From UBA6544 sp049601975 (GTDB taxonomy: Bacteria > Pseudomonadota > Alphaproteobacteria > UBA8366), in assembly GCA_049601975.1 (NCBI GenBank), contig JBMYRC010000112.1, positions 1-14,638 on the forward strand: 14,638 nucleotides of DNA, read 5' to 3'. This document shows positions 1 to 6,642 of this stretch, in pieces. A program made the position numbers and the translations under genes. Position 1 is the stretch's first letter. Each line of letters opens with the position of its first letter. A model generated the notes under the pieces. That model searched no databases. It saw only the letters and a list, made by a program, of their open reading frames with translations, and had not been told where the DNA came from.

Positions 1-102
1 TTTGTTTCATTGGCTCTGACGGGGCACAAGACGTGGTCGGCTTTTAAACCGACACGGCAGAACAATTACCACTGTTACTGTGGTCGATTTTTGCACCGTT
101 AA
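1..102 (+). other. Open frame entering from the left edge, unidentified
   Basis: A reading frame is open from the first base to a TAA at 100-102, giving 33 residues with no start inside the window. It includes the string LTGHKTWSAF. The TGHKT piece loosely recalls the segment after the box II arginine in tyrosine recombinases, but the expected tyrosine context after it (for example an RY) is absent. The stretch could equally be non-coding. It lies directly beside the breakpoint of the truncated transporter gene on the other strand, so it may belong to whatever replaced the rest of that gene. Very low confidence as a gene. Confidence 0.15.
32..56. repeat. Inverted repeat, possible terminator stem or element end
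   Basis: CGTG-G-TCGG (32-40) pairs with CCGA-CACG (49-56). This gives an 8-base-pair stem with one bulged G and an 8-base loop, CTTTTAAA. The stop codon of the truncated minus-strand frame falls in the loop. There is no clear T-run after the stem on either strand, so it is not a classical intrinsic terminator. It could be a terminator-like hairpin or part of a mobile element end. Confidence 0.35.
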
Positions 103-238
103 TTACAAACGGCTGCAGCATGAACAACGGCGCCGTCAGCATCAGCAGGTTTACGCCCAGGCTGAACGCCCCAATGGCGATGAGGCCTTTGCGGCAAGCG
201 TCGACGGCCGATCTTAAGCGGGAATCTTCGCCGTTCAC
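44..238 (-). pseudogene. Truncated type I secretion ABC transporter, N-terminal fragment
   Basis: The frame starts at GTG 238 with an AAGGA ribosome binding site a few bases upstream, so the original 5' end appears intact. Residues about 15-42 read CRKGLIAIGAFSLGVNLLML followed by TAPLFMLQ. This is the first membrane segment typical of type I secretion permease/ATPases of the PrtD/RsaD kind. In that family MLQ is followed by VYDRVL and then more than 500 further residues, including the ATPase domain. Here the similarity ends at Q42 (113-115), and 22 unrelated residues run to a stop at 44-46. Walker motifs are absent. The family call rests on a short but characteristic segment. The gene looks cut by deletion, insertion or rearrangement and is very unlikely to be functional. 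Confidence 0.7.
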
Positions 239-362
239 GGTGTCCTTAGGCGTTTGTCATGCAGATTCGGTCATTCTATAGCCGATACCTGACGAGTAGC
301 GGACATATTATATGGAATTTCAAAGCGGTAAAAGTTCTCCGCCCTCTGGAATTGGGAGCCCC

Positions 363-390
363 TTGAAGGAATGGCTTCATAATTTGTATT
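363..390 (+). promoter_or_regulatory. Weak candidate promoter upstream of the ThDP enzyme
   Basis: TTGAAG (363-368) and TGTATT (385-390) are separated by 16 bases and each match four of six positions of the sigma-70 consensus. The region 239-362 between the transporter fragment and this site is AT-richer than its surroundings and holds no convincing gene. An alternative -10-like TATTAT lies at 306-311 but has no good -35. This is a consensus match only. Confidence 0.2.
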
Positions 391-412
391 TCTGCCCTAG
401 CTTCACCTATGC

Positions 413-429
413 GGCGGGCTCGGCCCGCC
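413..429 (+). repeat. GC-rich hairpin in the 5' leader of the ThDP enzyme gene
   Basis: GGCGGGC (413-419) and GCCCGCC (423-429) form a perfect 7-base-pair stem around a TCG loop, 33 bases before the start codon. No T-run follows, so it is not an obvious terminator. It could affect mRNA stability or translation of the downstream gene, or be chance in GC-rich DNA. Confidence 0.4.
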
Positions 430-453
430 CGGCAACTGTAACCCAGCCGTCCC

Positions 454-458
454 GGAGG
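454..458 (+). promoter_or_regulatory. Ribosome binding site GGAGG
   Basis: A full GGAGG lies four bases before the ATG at 463. The spacing is slightly short, but the match is strong and it fixes the start of the thiamine-diphosphate enzyme gene. Confidence 0.7.
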
Positions 459-462
459 AATC

Positions 463-2202
463 ATGGCAACCAAAGGAAAATTGCTGCAAGAATCAACATT
501 GGCCAGCGAAGGCATCGCGCGGGTCCTCGAGGAAGCCGGAATCGACATGGTTTTCGGTATTCAGGGCGGCAATATGGGGCGGCTCTACGATGCGCTCTAC
601 GATCATCAGGATTCGGTTCGATCGGTTCTTGTGCGCCACGAACAATTGGCTAGCGTTATGGCAGAAGTGTATGGCCGTTTGACGGGCAAGCCGGGCGTTT
701 GTATCGGGCAAGGCATTTTTATGCTGGCGAACGGATTTCTCGGCACGCTGGAAGCGCATTTTGGCAGCTCGCCGATGTTGTTCCTGACGGACTTCTCCGA
801 TGTGGCGCCTTTTGCACAACACGCGCCTTATCAAAGCGGGCGCGGCGAATACGGCGGGGCGGATACCCGCCAAGCGTTGAGCGCCGTGACCAAGAACACG
901 CTGACAGCGCTGACGCCAACGGAAGCAGTGCATGCAGTGCAACTCGGTATTAAACACGCGCTCAGCGGTGAGCGCGGCCCGGTCGGCATCATCTTCGACA
1001 GCAATTGTTTCGCGGGCGGGACCATCAATCCCGACGCGCGGCCGTTTCTATACAATACCGATGCCTATTTGCCTGAAAGACAGCCCGGTAACCCGGTCAA
1101 TGTAGAGGCGGCGGCGCGGGCCTTGGCAGCGGCGGAGCGACCGGTGATTATTGCCGGTAATGGCGTGCGCATCAGTCAGGCTTACGATCAACTAACGTCG
1201 TTAGCGGAACTTCTCGGCGCGCCGGTCACGACGACTGCGTCAGGTAAGGGCGTGATCGCCGAGACCCATGATTGGGCGCTCGGCACTTGCGGGAATTTTG
1301 GACAAGGGACCGCGAACACCTATGTCGGCTCTGCCGATTTGGTGTTGGCGATTGGCACGCGCCTCGGCCCGGCCGATACGGTGAATGAGAATCCAGCCTT
1401 TATCGATCCGGCCCGGCAAACGCTCATTCAGGTCGATATCGAACCGAAGAACGCCAGCTGGTCTTTTCCTTGTGACACAGTCGTGGTTGGCGATGCAGCC
1501 ATGGTTTTGGATCAGCTCATCGCCGCGGTCAGCGAGGTCGGCGCGCCGTCCGATGAGACGGTCGGCGCGCGCAAACAGGCATTGGATGCGACGCGTGAGG
1601 AGCACGATTTCTTCGATCATCCAGCCTACACAGCTGACGACACGCCGATCATGCCGCCTCGCGTCTTTCGGGAAATGCACAATGTCATCGACGACGATGC
1701 CCTCATCACCTGCGATGCGGGCGAGAACCGTTTGTTCATGACGCATTTCTTCCAGACAAAAGGCCCCGGTACACTGCTGATGCCCGGCATCGGCGCCATG
1801 GGTTATGCGGTCCCGGCGGCGCTAGCGGGTAAACTCGTCAGTCCGGACCGCCAGGTCATCGCCGTGACCGGTGATGGCGGCTTCAGCATGGCGATGAACG
1901 GCATCATGACCGCACGGGACGAGAATATCCCGATCGTCACGGTCATTCTGAACAACAGCGCGCTCGGTTGGGTGAAACACGGTCAAGGGAACCGGACTAT
2001 CGCCAGTACCTTCTCTGATATGAACTTTGCCGAGATTGTTGAGAAGATGGGCTGCAAGGGTATCCGCGTGGAAGATCCAGCCGACCTGAACGCGGCGCTG
2101 AAGGAGGCCTTGGCCGCCGGTGTGCCGACCGTGGTCGATGTGGTCACCGCGTTCGACGGGTTGTCCTTCCGCGATGTGACGTCACCGCTCACGCAAGGGT
2201 AG
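463..2202 (+). CDS. Thiamine-diphosphate-dependent enzyme, acetolactate synthase (IlvB-like) superfamily
   Basis: This 579-residue protein has the three-domain layout of the IlvB superfamily. The N-terminal Pyr domain carries the cofactor-activating glutamate in RHEQ (E60). The central domain has RPVIIAGNGV. The C-terminal PP domain has the ThDP/Mg motif GDGG (470-473) ending in NN (497-498). Length is normal for the family. The start is fixed by GGAGG just upstream. One oddity: true acetolactate synthases carry an SGPG-N stretch after the GRP-GV segment, whereas this protein reads GQGIFMLANG there, followed by a distinct FSDVAPFAQHAPYQSG segment. It is therefore unlikely to be the biosynthetic IlvB, and no ilvN regulatory-subunit gene follows. 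It probably joins or splits a 2-keto acid or aldehyde, but the substrate is unknown. It ends 3 bases from the convergent dehydrogenase gene. Confidence 0.85.
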   Translation: MATKGKLLQESTLASEGIARVLEEAGIDMVFGIQGGNMGRLYDALYDHQDSVRSVLVRHEQLASVMAEVYGRLTGKPGVCIGQGIFMLANGFLGTLEAHFGSSPMLFLTDFSDVAPFAQHAPYQSGRGEYGGADTRQALSAVTKNTLTALTPTEAVHAVQLGIKHALSGERGPVGIIFDSNCFAGGTINPDARPFLYNTDAYLPERQPGNPVNVEAAARALAAAERPVIIAGNGVRISQAYDQLTSLAELLGAPVTTTASGKGVIAETHDWALGTCGNFGQGTANTYVGSADLVLAIGTRLGPADTVNENPAFIDPARQTLIQVDIEPKNASWSFPCDTVVVGDAAMVLDQLIAAVSEVGAPSDETVGARKQALDATREEHDFFDHPAYTADDTPIMPPRVFREMHNVIDDDALITCDAGENRLFMTHFFQTKGPGTLLMPGIGAMGYAVPAALAGKLVSPDRQVIAVTGDGGFSMAMNGIMTARDENIPIVTVILNNSALGWVKHGQGNRTIASTFSDMNFAEIVEKMGCKGIRVEDPADLNAALKEALAAGVPTVVDVVTAFDGLSFRDVTSPLTQG

Positions 2203-2205
2203 CGG

Positions 2206-3039
2206 TCAGCGCAGGTATCCGCCGTCGATGAGGATGGTGCGGCCAGTTACGTAATCCGAGAGGTCCGTGGTCAGGAACTCGACCACCTTGGCGCAATCGT
2301 CGATCGTGCCTTCGCGCCGGAGCGCGATTTCTGGCGCACGTTCGCTGCGGTCGCCCAGACGCCCGGTTCGGATGATGCCGGGAGCAATTGAATTCACATT
2401 GATATTGTCGGGGCCGAGCTCCTGCGCCAAGGCGCGGGTGTAATGAATGATCGCGGCTTTCGCGGTGCCGTAGGGATGGTAGCTGCCTTTCCCATCGACC
2501 CCAGCGGTCGAGGAGACAGTGACGATCTTTCCACCACCTTGCTTCTTCATATACGGCGCCACCGCCATGCAGGTGTTCATGCAGGTCTTCACATTGATGT
2601 CGAGGACACGGGTCAACATTTCTTCCGATGTGTCTGACGGTAGGCCCGTGGTGACCAGATCCTGGGTGTCATTGGCTCCCGTGGAGGCGTCGCGCTCATC
2701 GGCGAAGACGACCGTGCCGCCGCCAGCATTGCACACCGCAATATCGATGCTGCCCAATTCGGCCGCGATCTCTGCCATGGATTTCTCTGTCGCGGTGCGG
2801 TCGGTCAGGTCGATCTCTAGCCCCATGGCTCGCACTCCAAGCGCCTGGCATTCCGCCATCACGCTGTCGGCGTTCATCAGCTCTTTTTCGAATTCGTAGA
2901 CGTCGGCGGCCTTGAGGTTCCGGTCGATGATGGCGATATCCGCGCCCAATCCCGCCAGTCGCAGGGCATAGCCCCTGCCCAGGCCGCGTGCGCCGCCGGT
3001 GATTAGGGCTACCTTGCCCGTTAATTTTTTCTCGCTCAT
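2206..3039 (-). CDS. Short-chain dehydrogenase/reductase (SDR family)
   Basis: A 277-residue classical SDR. The Rossmann nucleotide motif TGGARGLG is at 14-21, the NAGG motif at 104-107, and the catalytic serine lies in TVSS (about 176-177). YGTAK gives Y190 and K194, and DYVTGRTILIDGG near the C-terminus is also typical. It likely oxidises or reduces a hydroxyl/carbonyl group using NAD(P)(H); the substrate is unknown. The segment after NAGG (about 110-140) is longer than in minimal SDRs and may shape the active site. I chose ATG 3039 because AGGCGGA lies six bases upstream. An in-frame ATG at 3069 would add ten residues but has no comparable site. A TATGAT (3070-3065 on this strand) resembles a -10 box, but no -35 is evident. 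The gene converges on the ThDP enzyme gene and diverges from the dioxygenase gene. Confidence 0.9.
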   Translation of the reverse strand: MSEKKLTGKVALITGGARGLGRGYALRLAGLGADIAIIDRNLKAADVYEFEKELMNADSVMAECQALGVRAMGLEIDLTDRTATEKSMAEIAAELGSIDIAVCNAGGGTVVFADERDASTGANDTQDLVTTGLPSDTSEEMLTRVLDINVKTCMNTCMAVAPYMKKQGGGKIVTVSSTAGVDGKGSYHPYGTAKAAIIHYTRALAQELGPDNINVNSIAPGIIRTGRLGDRSERAPEIALRREGTIDDCAKVVEFLTTDLSDYVTGRTILIDGGYLR

Positions 3040-3120
3040 GTTTCCGCCTCGTACGTGTATTTCGATCATATCTTAAAATGGCGACACCCGGCGCGATGAC
3101 CAGACCACTCAGGCCAGCAA

Positions 3121-3149
3121 TTGTCAGGCAACAGGGGGAAGGCTACCCT
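3121..3149 (+). promoter_or_regulatory. Candidate promoter for the dioxygenase-cobC transcript
   Basis: TTGTCA (3121-3126, one mismatch to TTGACA) is followed after exactly 17 bases by TACCCT (3144-3149, a weak -10). It lies 30 bases before the dioxygenase start, in the 139-base gap between divergent genes. An inverted repeat ACAGGG (3131-3136) / CCCTGT (3146-3151) overlaps the -10 and could be an operator. This is a consensus match only. Confidence 0.3.
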
Positions 3150-3178
3150 GTGGACGATACGATGAAAGTTAAGAATTC

Positions 3179-4285
3179 ATGAGCGTTCAGGCCTCCATTG
3201 CGGCGACGATCCCTGGGGATCGATTGCCGCCCGACCATCCGCCGGCCCATACGGGGCCGATTTCCGGGCCATCGATTTGGTATGGACCGGAGATATGTGG
3301 GGATTCCCGGTGGATTGAACCGTTGGATATCCGTGAAAAGGCGGAATTATTGGATGCGCTTCGAAGTGTCCGCTCGTTTGGGGCCGATCTCCAACGGATA
3401 AATCGAGATACGTTTACGCTGCCGGTTTTGGGGAAACGGCTCGACGCGTTACGCCAGGAAGTGATCAATGGGCGCGGCTTCGTTCTGCTGCGCGGTGTGC
3501 CTATCGACGGCTTGTCCTTCGAAGAGACGGCGGCGCTCTATTGGGGCCTTGGATCGTATATCGGTAATGCGCGGCCTCAGAATGGGCGCGGACACCTCTT
3601 GGGCCATGTCACCGATGTGGAAGGCTCCGTCGTCGAGGCGGCGCGGGGATATCTCACCAACCGGCATCTGCCATATCATTGCGACTACGTGGATATCGTC
3701 GCGTTGCTTTGTCTGCGGAAATCCAAATCGGGCGGTCTCAGTTCGCTGGTGAGTTCGCATACCATCCATAATGAAATCTGGGCGTCTCGGCCCGATCTCG
3801 CCCGCGTTTTGTATGGTTCGATCCCGCGCGACCGGCATGATGAAATACCTCCGGGAAAGGGACCGTGGTACGAGCTGCCGGTTTTCAATTATTACCGGGA
3901 GCGGTTGGCGATTTACATAATTCGACGTCACATCGATTCCGCAACGAAATACCCCGGCGCACGACCGATGACGCCGGAGTTGTCCGAGGCACTGGATTTA
4001 GTTGAGAAACTTGCCAACGATCCGGGCCTACACATGCAAATGGCGTTCGAGCCGGGCGACATGCAAATCGTCCACAATCATCAAATCATGCATGACCGCA
4101 CCTCCTATGAGGATTGGGAGGACCCGGATCGAAAGCGCTACCTGTTGCGATTGTGGTTGGCCCCTCTTGATGGCCTGCCGCTGCCGGATGCATTCGCAGG
4201 GCTTTATGGCAGCGTGGACCTTGGCGTGCGGGGCGGTGTCTCGGAGCCACGCACCGCGCCACATATATCGTTGATGCCGGTGTGA
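3179..4285 (+). CDS. TauD/TfdA-family Fe(II)/2-oxoglutarate-dependent dioxygenase
   Basis: A 368-residue protein whose core matches the TauD/TfdA fold. The iron-binding HxD is in PYHCDYVD (H167, D169), the distal histidine in QIMHDR (H305), and the 2-oxoglutarate-binding arginine region in KRYLLRLWL (R320/R324). NGRGFVLLRGVP is the usual early strand of this family. Such enzymes hydroxylate small organic acids, amines or sulfonates while decarboxylating 2-oxoglutarate; the substrate here cannot be read from sequence. The start at 3179 is forced by an in-frame TAA at 3170-3172, and the ribosome binding site is weak. The stop codon TGA (4283-4285) overlaps the ATG of cobC as TGATG, which implies co-transcription and translational coupling with that cobalamin gene. 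A short ORF of six codons (3162-3182) overlaps the start as ATGA. Confidence 0.88.
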   Translation: MSVQASIAATIPGDRLPPDHPPAHTGPISGPSIWYGPEICGDSRWIEPLDIREKAELLDALRSVRSFGADLQRINRDTFTLPVLGKRLDALRQEVINGRGFVLLRGVPIDGLSFEETAALYWGLGSYIGNARPQNGRGHLLGHVTDVEGSVVEAARGYLTNRHLPYHCDYVDIVALLCLRKSKSGGLSSLVSSHTIHNEIWASRPDLARVLYGSIPRDRHDEIPPGKGPWYELPVFNYYRERLAIYIIRRHIDSATKYPGARPMTPELSEALDLVEKLANDPGLHMQMAFEPGDMQIVHNHQIMHDRTSYEDWEDPDRKRYLLRLWLAPLDGLPLPDAFAGLYGSVDLGVRGGVSEPRTAPHISLMPV

Positions 4286-5343
4286 TGGGCTCCGAAAATG
4301 CAAAAACCGTGAATGCAAAAGAGCCGCGTCAATCTTCCGGGAAGACGGATGAGTTCCATGGCGGCAATCTGGATTGGGCGGAAGAGACATTCGGACGGCC
4401 GGATTCGAGTTGGCTCGACCTCAGTACTGGGATCAATCCGCTGCCCTATCCGTTCACACCGCCGAGCTCGGAAGCGTGGCAGCGCCTGCCGACAGACGTA
4501 GAAATCGCGGCATTGGAAACGGCCGCCGCCCGGCGATACGCACTTTCCGAACAAGGGGCGATCGTCGCGGCGCCGGGCAGCCAATCCTTGATCCAATTAT
4601 TGCCTAGGCTGCGGGAGACATCGAAGGTCGCGGTGCTGTCGCCGACATACGGAGAGCATCGGGCGGCCTGGCGGGCAGCGGGGCATTCCGTTGTCGAGGT
4701 TGAAAACGAGACCAGTATCGACGGCGATGTGTCGGTTGTCGTCCTGACGAACCCAAATAACCCTGATGGCCGGGTCATGTCGCGCCAGCGATTGAGTGTG
4801 CTTAGAGAAAGACTCGCAGCACGCGGCGGGTGGCTTGTCGTCGACGAGGCCTTTGCCGATATCGCGCCTGATGCCAGTGTCGCTGATTGGTGCGGGAGCG
4901 AGGGACTTATCGTCTTGCGTTCTTTTGGAAAGTTTTATGGATTGGCAGGTCTCCGCCTGGGTTTTGCAATGACCACGCCTCCGCTTGCCCGCGTCTTCGG
5001 CGAAGCTTTAGGCCCTTGGGCGATCAGCGGACCCGCCATCTCAATCGCGTGCGAGGCACTCGCCGATGAGTACTGGCACGCTGAAATCCGAGAACGATTA
5101 TCGACGACTGCGCAGCGTTTGGATGCGATGTTGGCGCAATCTGGGCTGACAATTATTGGCGGGACGTCGTTATTCCGGTTGGCGGCAGCTGAAAACGCCC
5201 AGACGATCTTTCAGCGCTTGGGCCGTGCGGGCATATTGGCGCGGCATTTTCCGCAACATCCCGATTGGCTGCGTTTCGGCATTCCCGCGAGCGAGGAAGA
5301 TTTTGAAAGAGTGCGCCAGGCGTTAATCCCGCCGGTCGATTAA
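4285..5343 (+). CDS. cobC: Threonine-phosphate decarboxylase CobC (CobD in Salmonella naming)
   Basis: A PLP-dependent fold-type I enzyme of 352 residues that decarboxylates L-threonine O-3-phosphate to (R)-1-amino-2-propanol phosphate, the linker of the cobalamin nucleotide loop. Diagnostic segments are FHGGNLDWA (25-33), DLSTGINP (45-52), NPNNPDGR (156-163), VDEAFAD (186-192) and SFGKFYGLAGLRLGFA, where K216 is the expected PLP-binding lysine. The start ATG 4285 overlaps the dioxygenase stop (TGATG). An adjacent GTG at 4282 is a possible alternative. The first ~20 residues are low-similarity and may be a disordered tail. Its 3' end overlaps the convergent cobB by 21 bases. The CbiB-type partner that attaches the linker, often beside this gene, is not in the window. 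Confidence 0.92.
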   Translation: MGSENAKTVNAKEPRQSSGKTDEFHGGNLDWAEETFGRPDSSWLDLSTGINPLPYPFTPPSSEAWQRLPTDVEIAALETAAARRYALSEQGAIVAAPGSQSLIQLLPRLRETSKVAVLSPTYGEHRAAWRAAGHSVVEVENETSIDGDVSVVVLTNPNNPDGRVMSRQRLSVLRERLAARGGWLVVDEAFADIAPDASVADWCGSEGLIVLRSFGKFYGLAGLRLGFAMTTPPLARVFGEALGPWAISGPAISIACEALADEYWHAEIRERLSTTAQRLDAMLAQSGLTIIGGTSLFRLAAAENAQTIFQRLGRAGILARHFPQHPDWLRFGIPASEEDFERVRQALIPPVD

Positions 5344-6642
5344 GTGCAGGAATGATCCAGACACGCTGCGGATGCGCCGGCCGAAATCGCCAAGAGAATC
5401 TCCCAAAGAGTCGCTACAGGTGAAGACCGGCTCGTCTCCGTCTTCCCTTAAGACTGTGGCGTAATGGAATTCGTGGCCGCGAAACCGGGCGCCTTTCGCT
5501 CCGAATGGCATATCTGTCGAGAGTACGGCGTCGCGATATCCAAGATGCAGACGGCGCTCGGCAAAGGATGTCTCAAGTGGCAGTAGGCCAGCCATGGCGT
5601 GACGGTCTCCTTCCGCGTCGATGAGGCCATCACCGAGCATCATATAGCCGCCGCATTCCCCGAATATCGGTATTTGTTGTTTGGCAGCGGCTCTAAGGGA
5701 GTCCATGAAAGTATGACTGGCGGATAGAGCGCCTGCATGAAGTTCTGGGTAGCCGCCCGGAAGATAGATCGCATCGCACGCGGGTATCGCTTCGTTGGCA
5801 AGTGGGGAGAAGGTTTCGATAGCCGCGCCCGCGTTGTTCCAGCTCCCCAATATATGCGGGTAGGCGAACGCAAAGGCATCGTCGCGAGCGACCGCAATAC
5901 GCTGACCGAGAGGTAGGATAGGTGGAGATTTACCGCCTCCGGCGACCGGTGATCGAGCGGTCAGAGCTGCGAGTGTATCCAAATCGATGTGGTCGGCGGC
6001 GTGATTGGCGGCACGCTCGAGAAATACTTCCAATCCGGTATGTTCGCCCGCAAGCACCAATCCCAGGTGACGTTCGGGCAATGTGAGGTCGGCATTGCGC
6101 GGCACGCAACCTAATACCGGTGTCGGGCGATTCGCCATGGCGCTCAGCAGCATGTCGCGATGCCGTGGACCGCCGACACGATTGAAGATGACACCCGCCA
6201 AGTTGAGGGAAGGGCGATACTCGGCAAAACCGTGGACAAGGGCTGCGGCGGAGGTTGCTTGGCCACTGGCGTCGACGACCAAGATAACCGGAAATCCAAT
6301 ACTTTCGGCGAGGTCCGCCGTCGAGCCGTTGCCGCCCACCGCCCCGTCGAACAGGCCCATCACCCCTTCGCCGATCACGAGATCGCTGCTGTCGACAGTG
6401 GTGGCGAGATTGTTCTGGATCGTCTCTGCGCGCATCGCCCATGGATCGAGATTGATACAAGGACGGCCCGATGCGGCGGCGTGAAATCCGGGATCGATAT
6501 AATCCGGTCCGACCTTGAACGAGCCGACATTCCGCCCGCGTGTGCGAAATGCGCGGAGGAGCGATAGGGTAAGAAAAGTTTTTCCGCTGCCCGATGAAGG
6601 GGCTGCGACAATAAAGCCGTTAAGGGTGGCCGTCGTGGTCAC
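5323..6642 (-). CDS. cobB: Cobyrinic acid a,c-diamide synthase CobB/CbiA
   Basis: A 439-residue enzyme that uses ATP and glutamine to amidate the a and c carboxylates of (hydrogeno)cobyrinic acid. The N-terminal dethiobiotin-synthetase-like domain has the P-loop APSSGSGKT (14-22), then KVGPDYIDPGFH, NLDPW and EGVMGLFDG. The C-terminal class I glutamine amidotransferase domain has FGECGGYMMLG with nucleophile C330, and GHEFHYAT near the end. Length is normal. The start is taken as GTG 6642, because it overlaps the cobA stop as GTGA and places the P-loop at the usual distance. An in-frame ATG at 6714 would add 24 low-similarity residues and overlap cobA much more. The gene is therefore coupled to cobA. 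Its last 21 bases overlap cobC on the opposite strand. Confidence 0.95.
   Translation of the reverse strand: MTTTATLNGFIVAAPSSGSGKTFLTLSLLRAFRTRGRNVGSFKVGPDYIDPGFHAAASGRPCINLDPWAMRAETIQNNLATTVDSSDLVIGEGVMGLFDGAVGGNGSTADLAESIGFPVILVVDASGQATSAAALVHGFAEYRPSLNLAGVIFNRVGGPRHRDMLLSAMANRPTPVLGCVPRNADLTLPERHLGLVLAGEHTGLEVFLERAANHAADHIDLDTLAALTARSPVAGGGKSPPILPLGQRIAVARDDAFAFAYPHILGSWNNAGAAIETFSPLANEAIPACDAIYLPGGYPELHAGALSASHTFMDSLRAAAKQQIPIFGECGGYMMLGDGLIDAEGDRHAMAGLLPLETSFAERRLHLGYRDAVLSTDMPFGAKGARFRGHEFHYATVLREDGDEPVFTCSDSLGDSLGDFGRRIRSVSGSFLHLIDRRD

Noticed and set aside
411..446. GCCCGCCCGGCAACTGTAA before the ThDP gene, which recalls part of a cobalamin riboswitch core
   Set aside because: The preceding conserved helices and any downstream B12 box are absent; the start codon follows within about 20 bases.
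1240..1746. A 168-codon minus-strand frame inside the ThDP enzyme gene
   Set aside because: The plus-strand frame carries continuous family motifs through this region; the antisense frame looks like a codon-bias shadow.
3040..3069. A longer SDR start at ATG 3069
   Set aside because: The extra ten residues are not expected for an SDR, and AGGCGGA is correctly spaced for ATG 3039.
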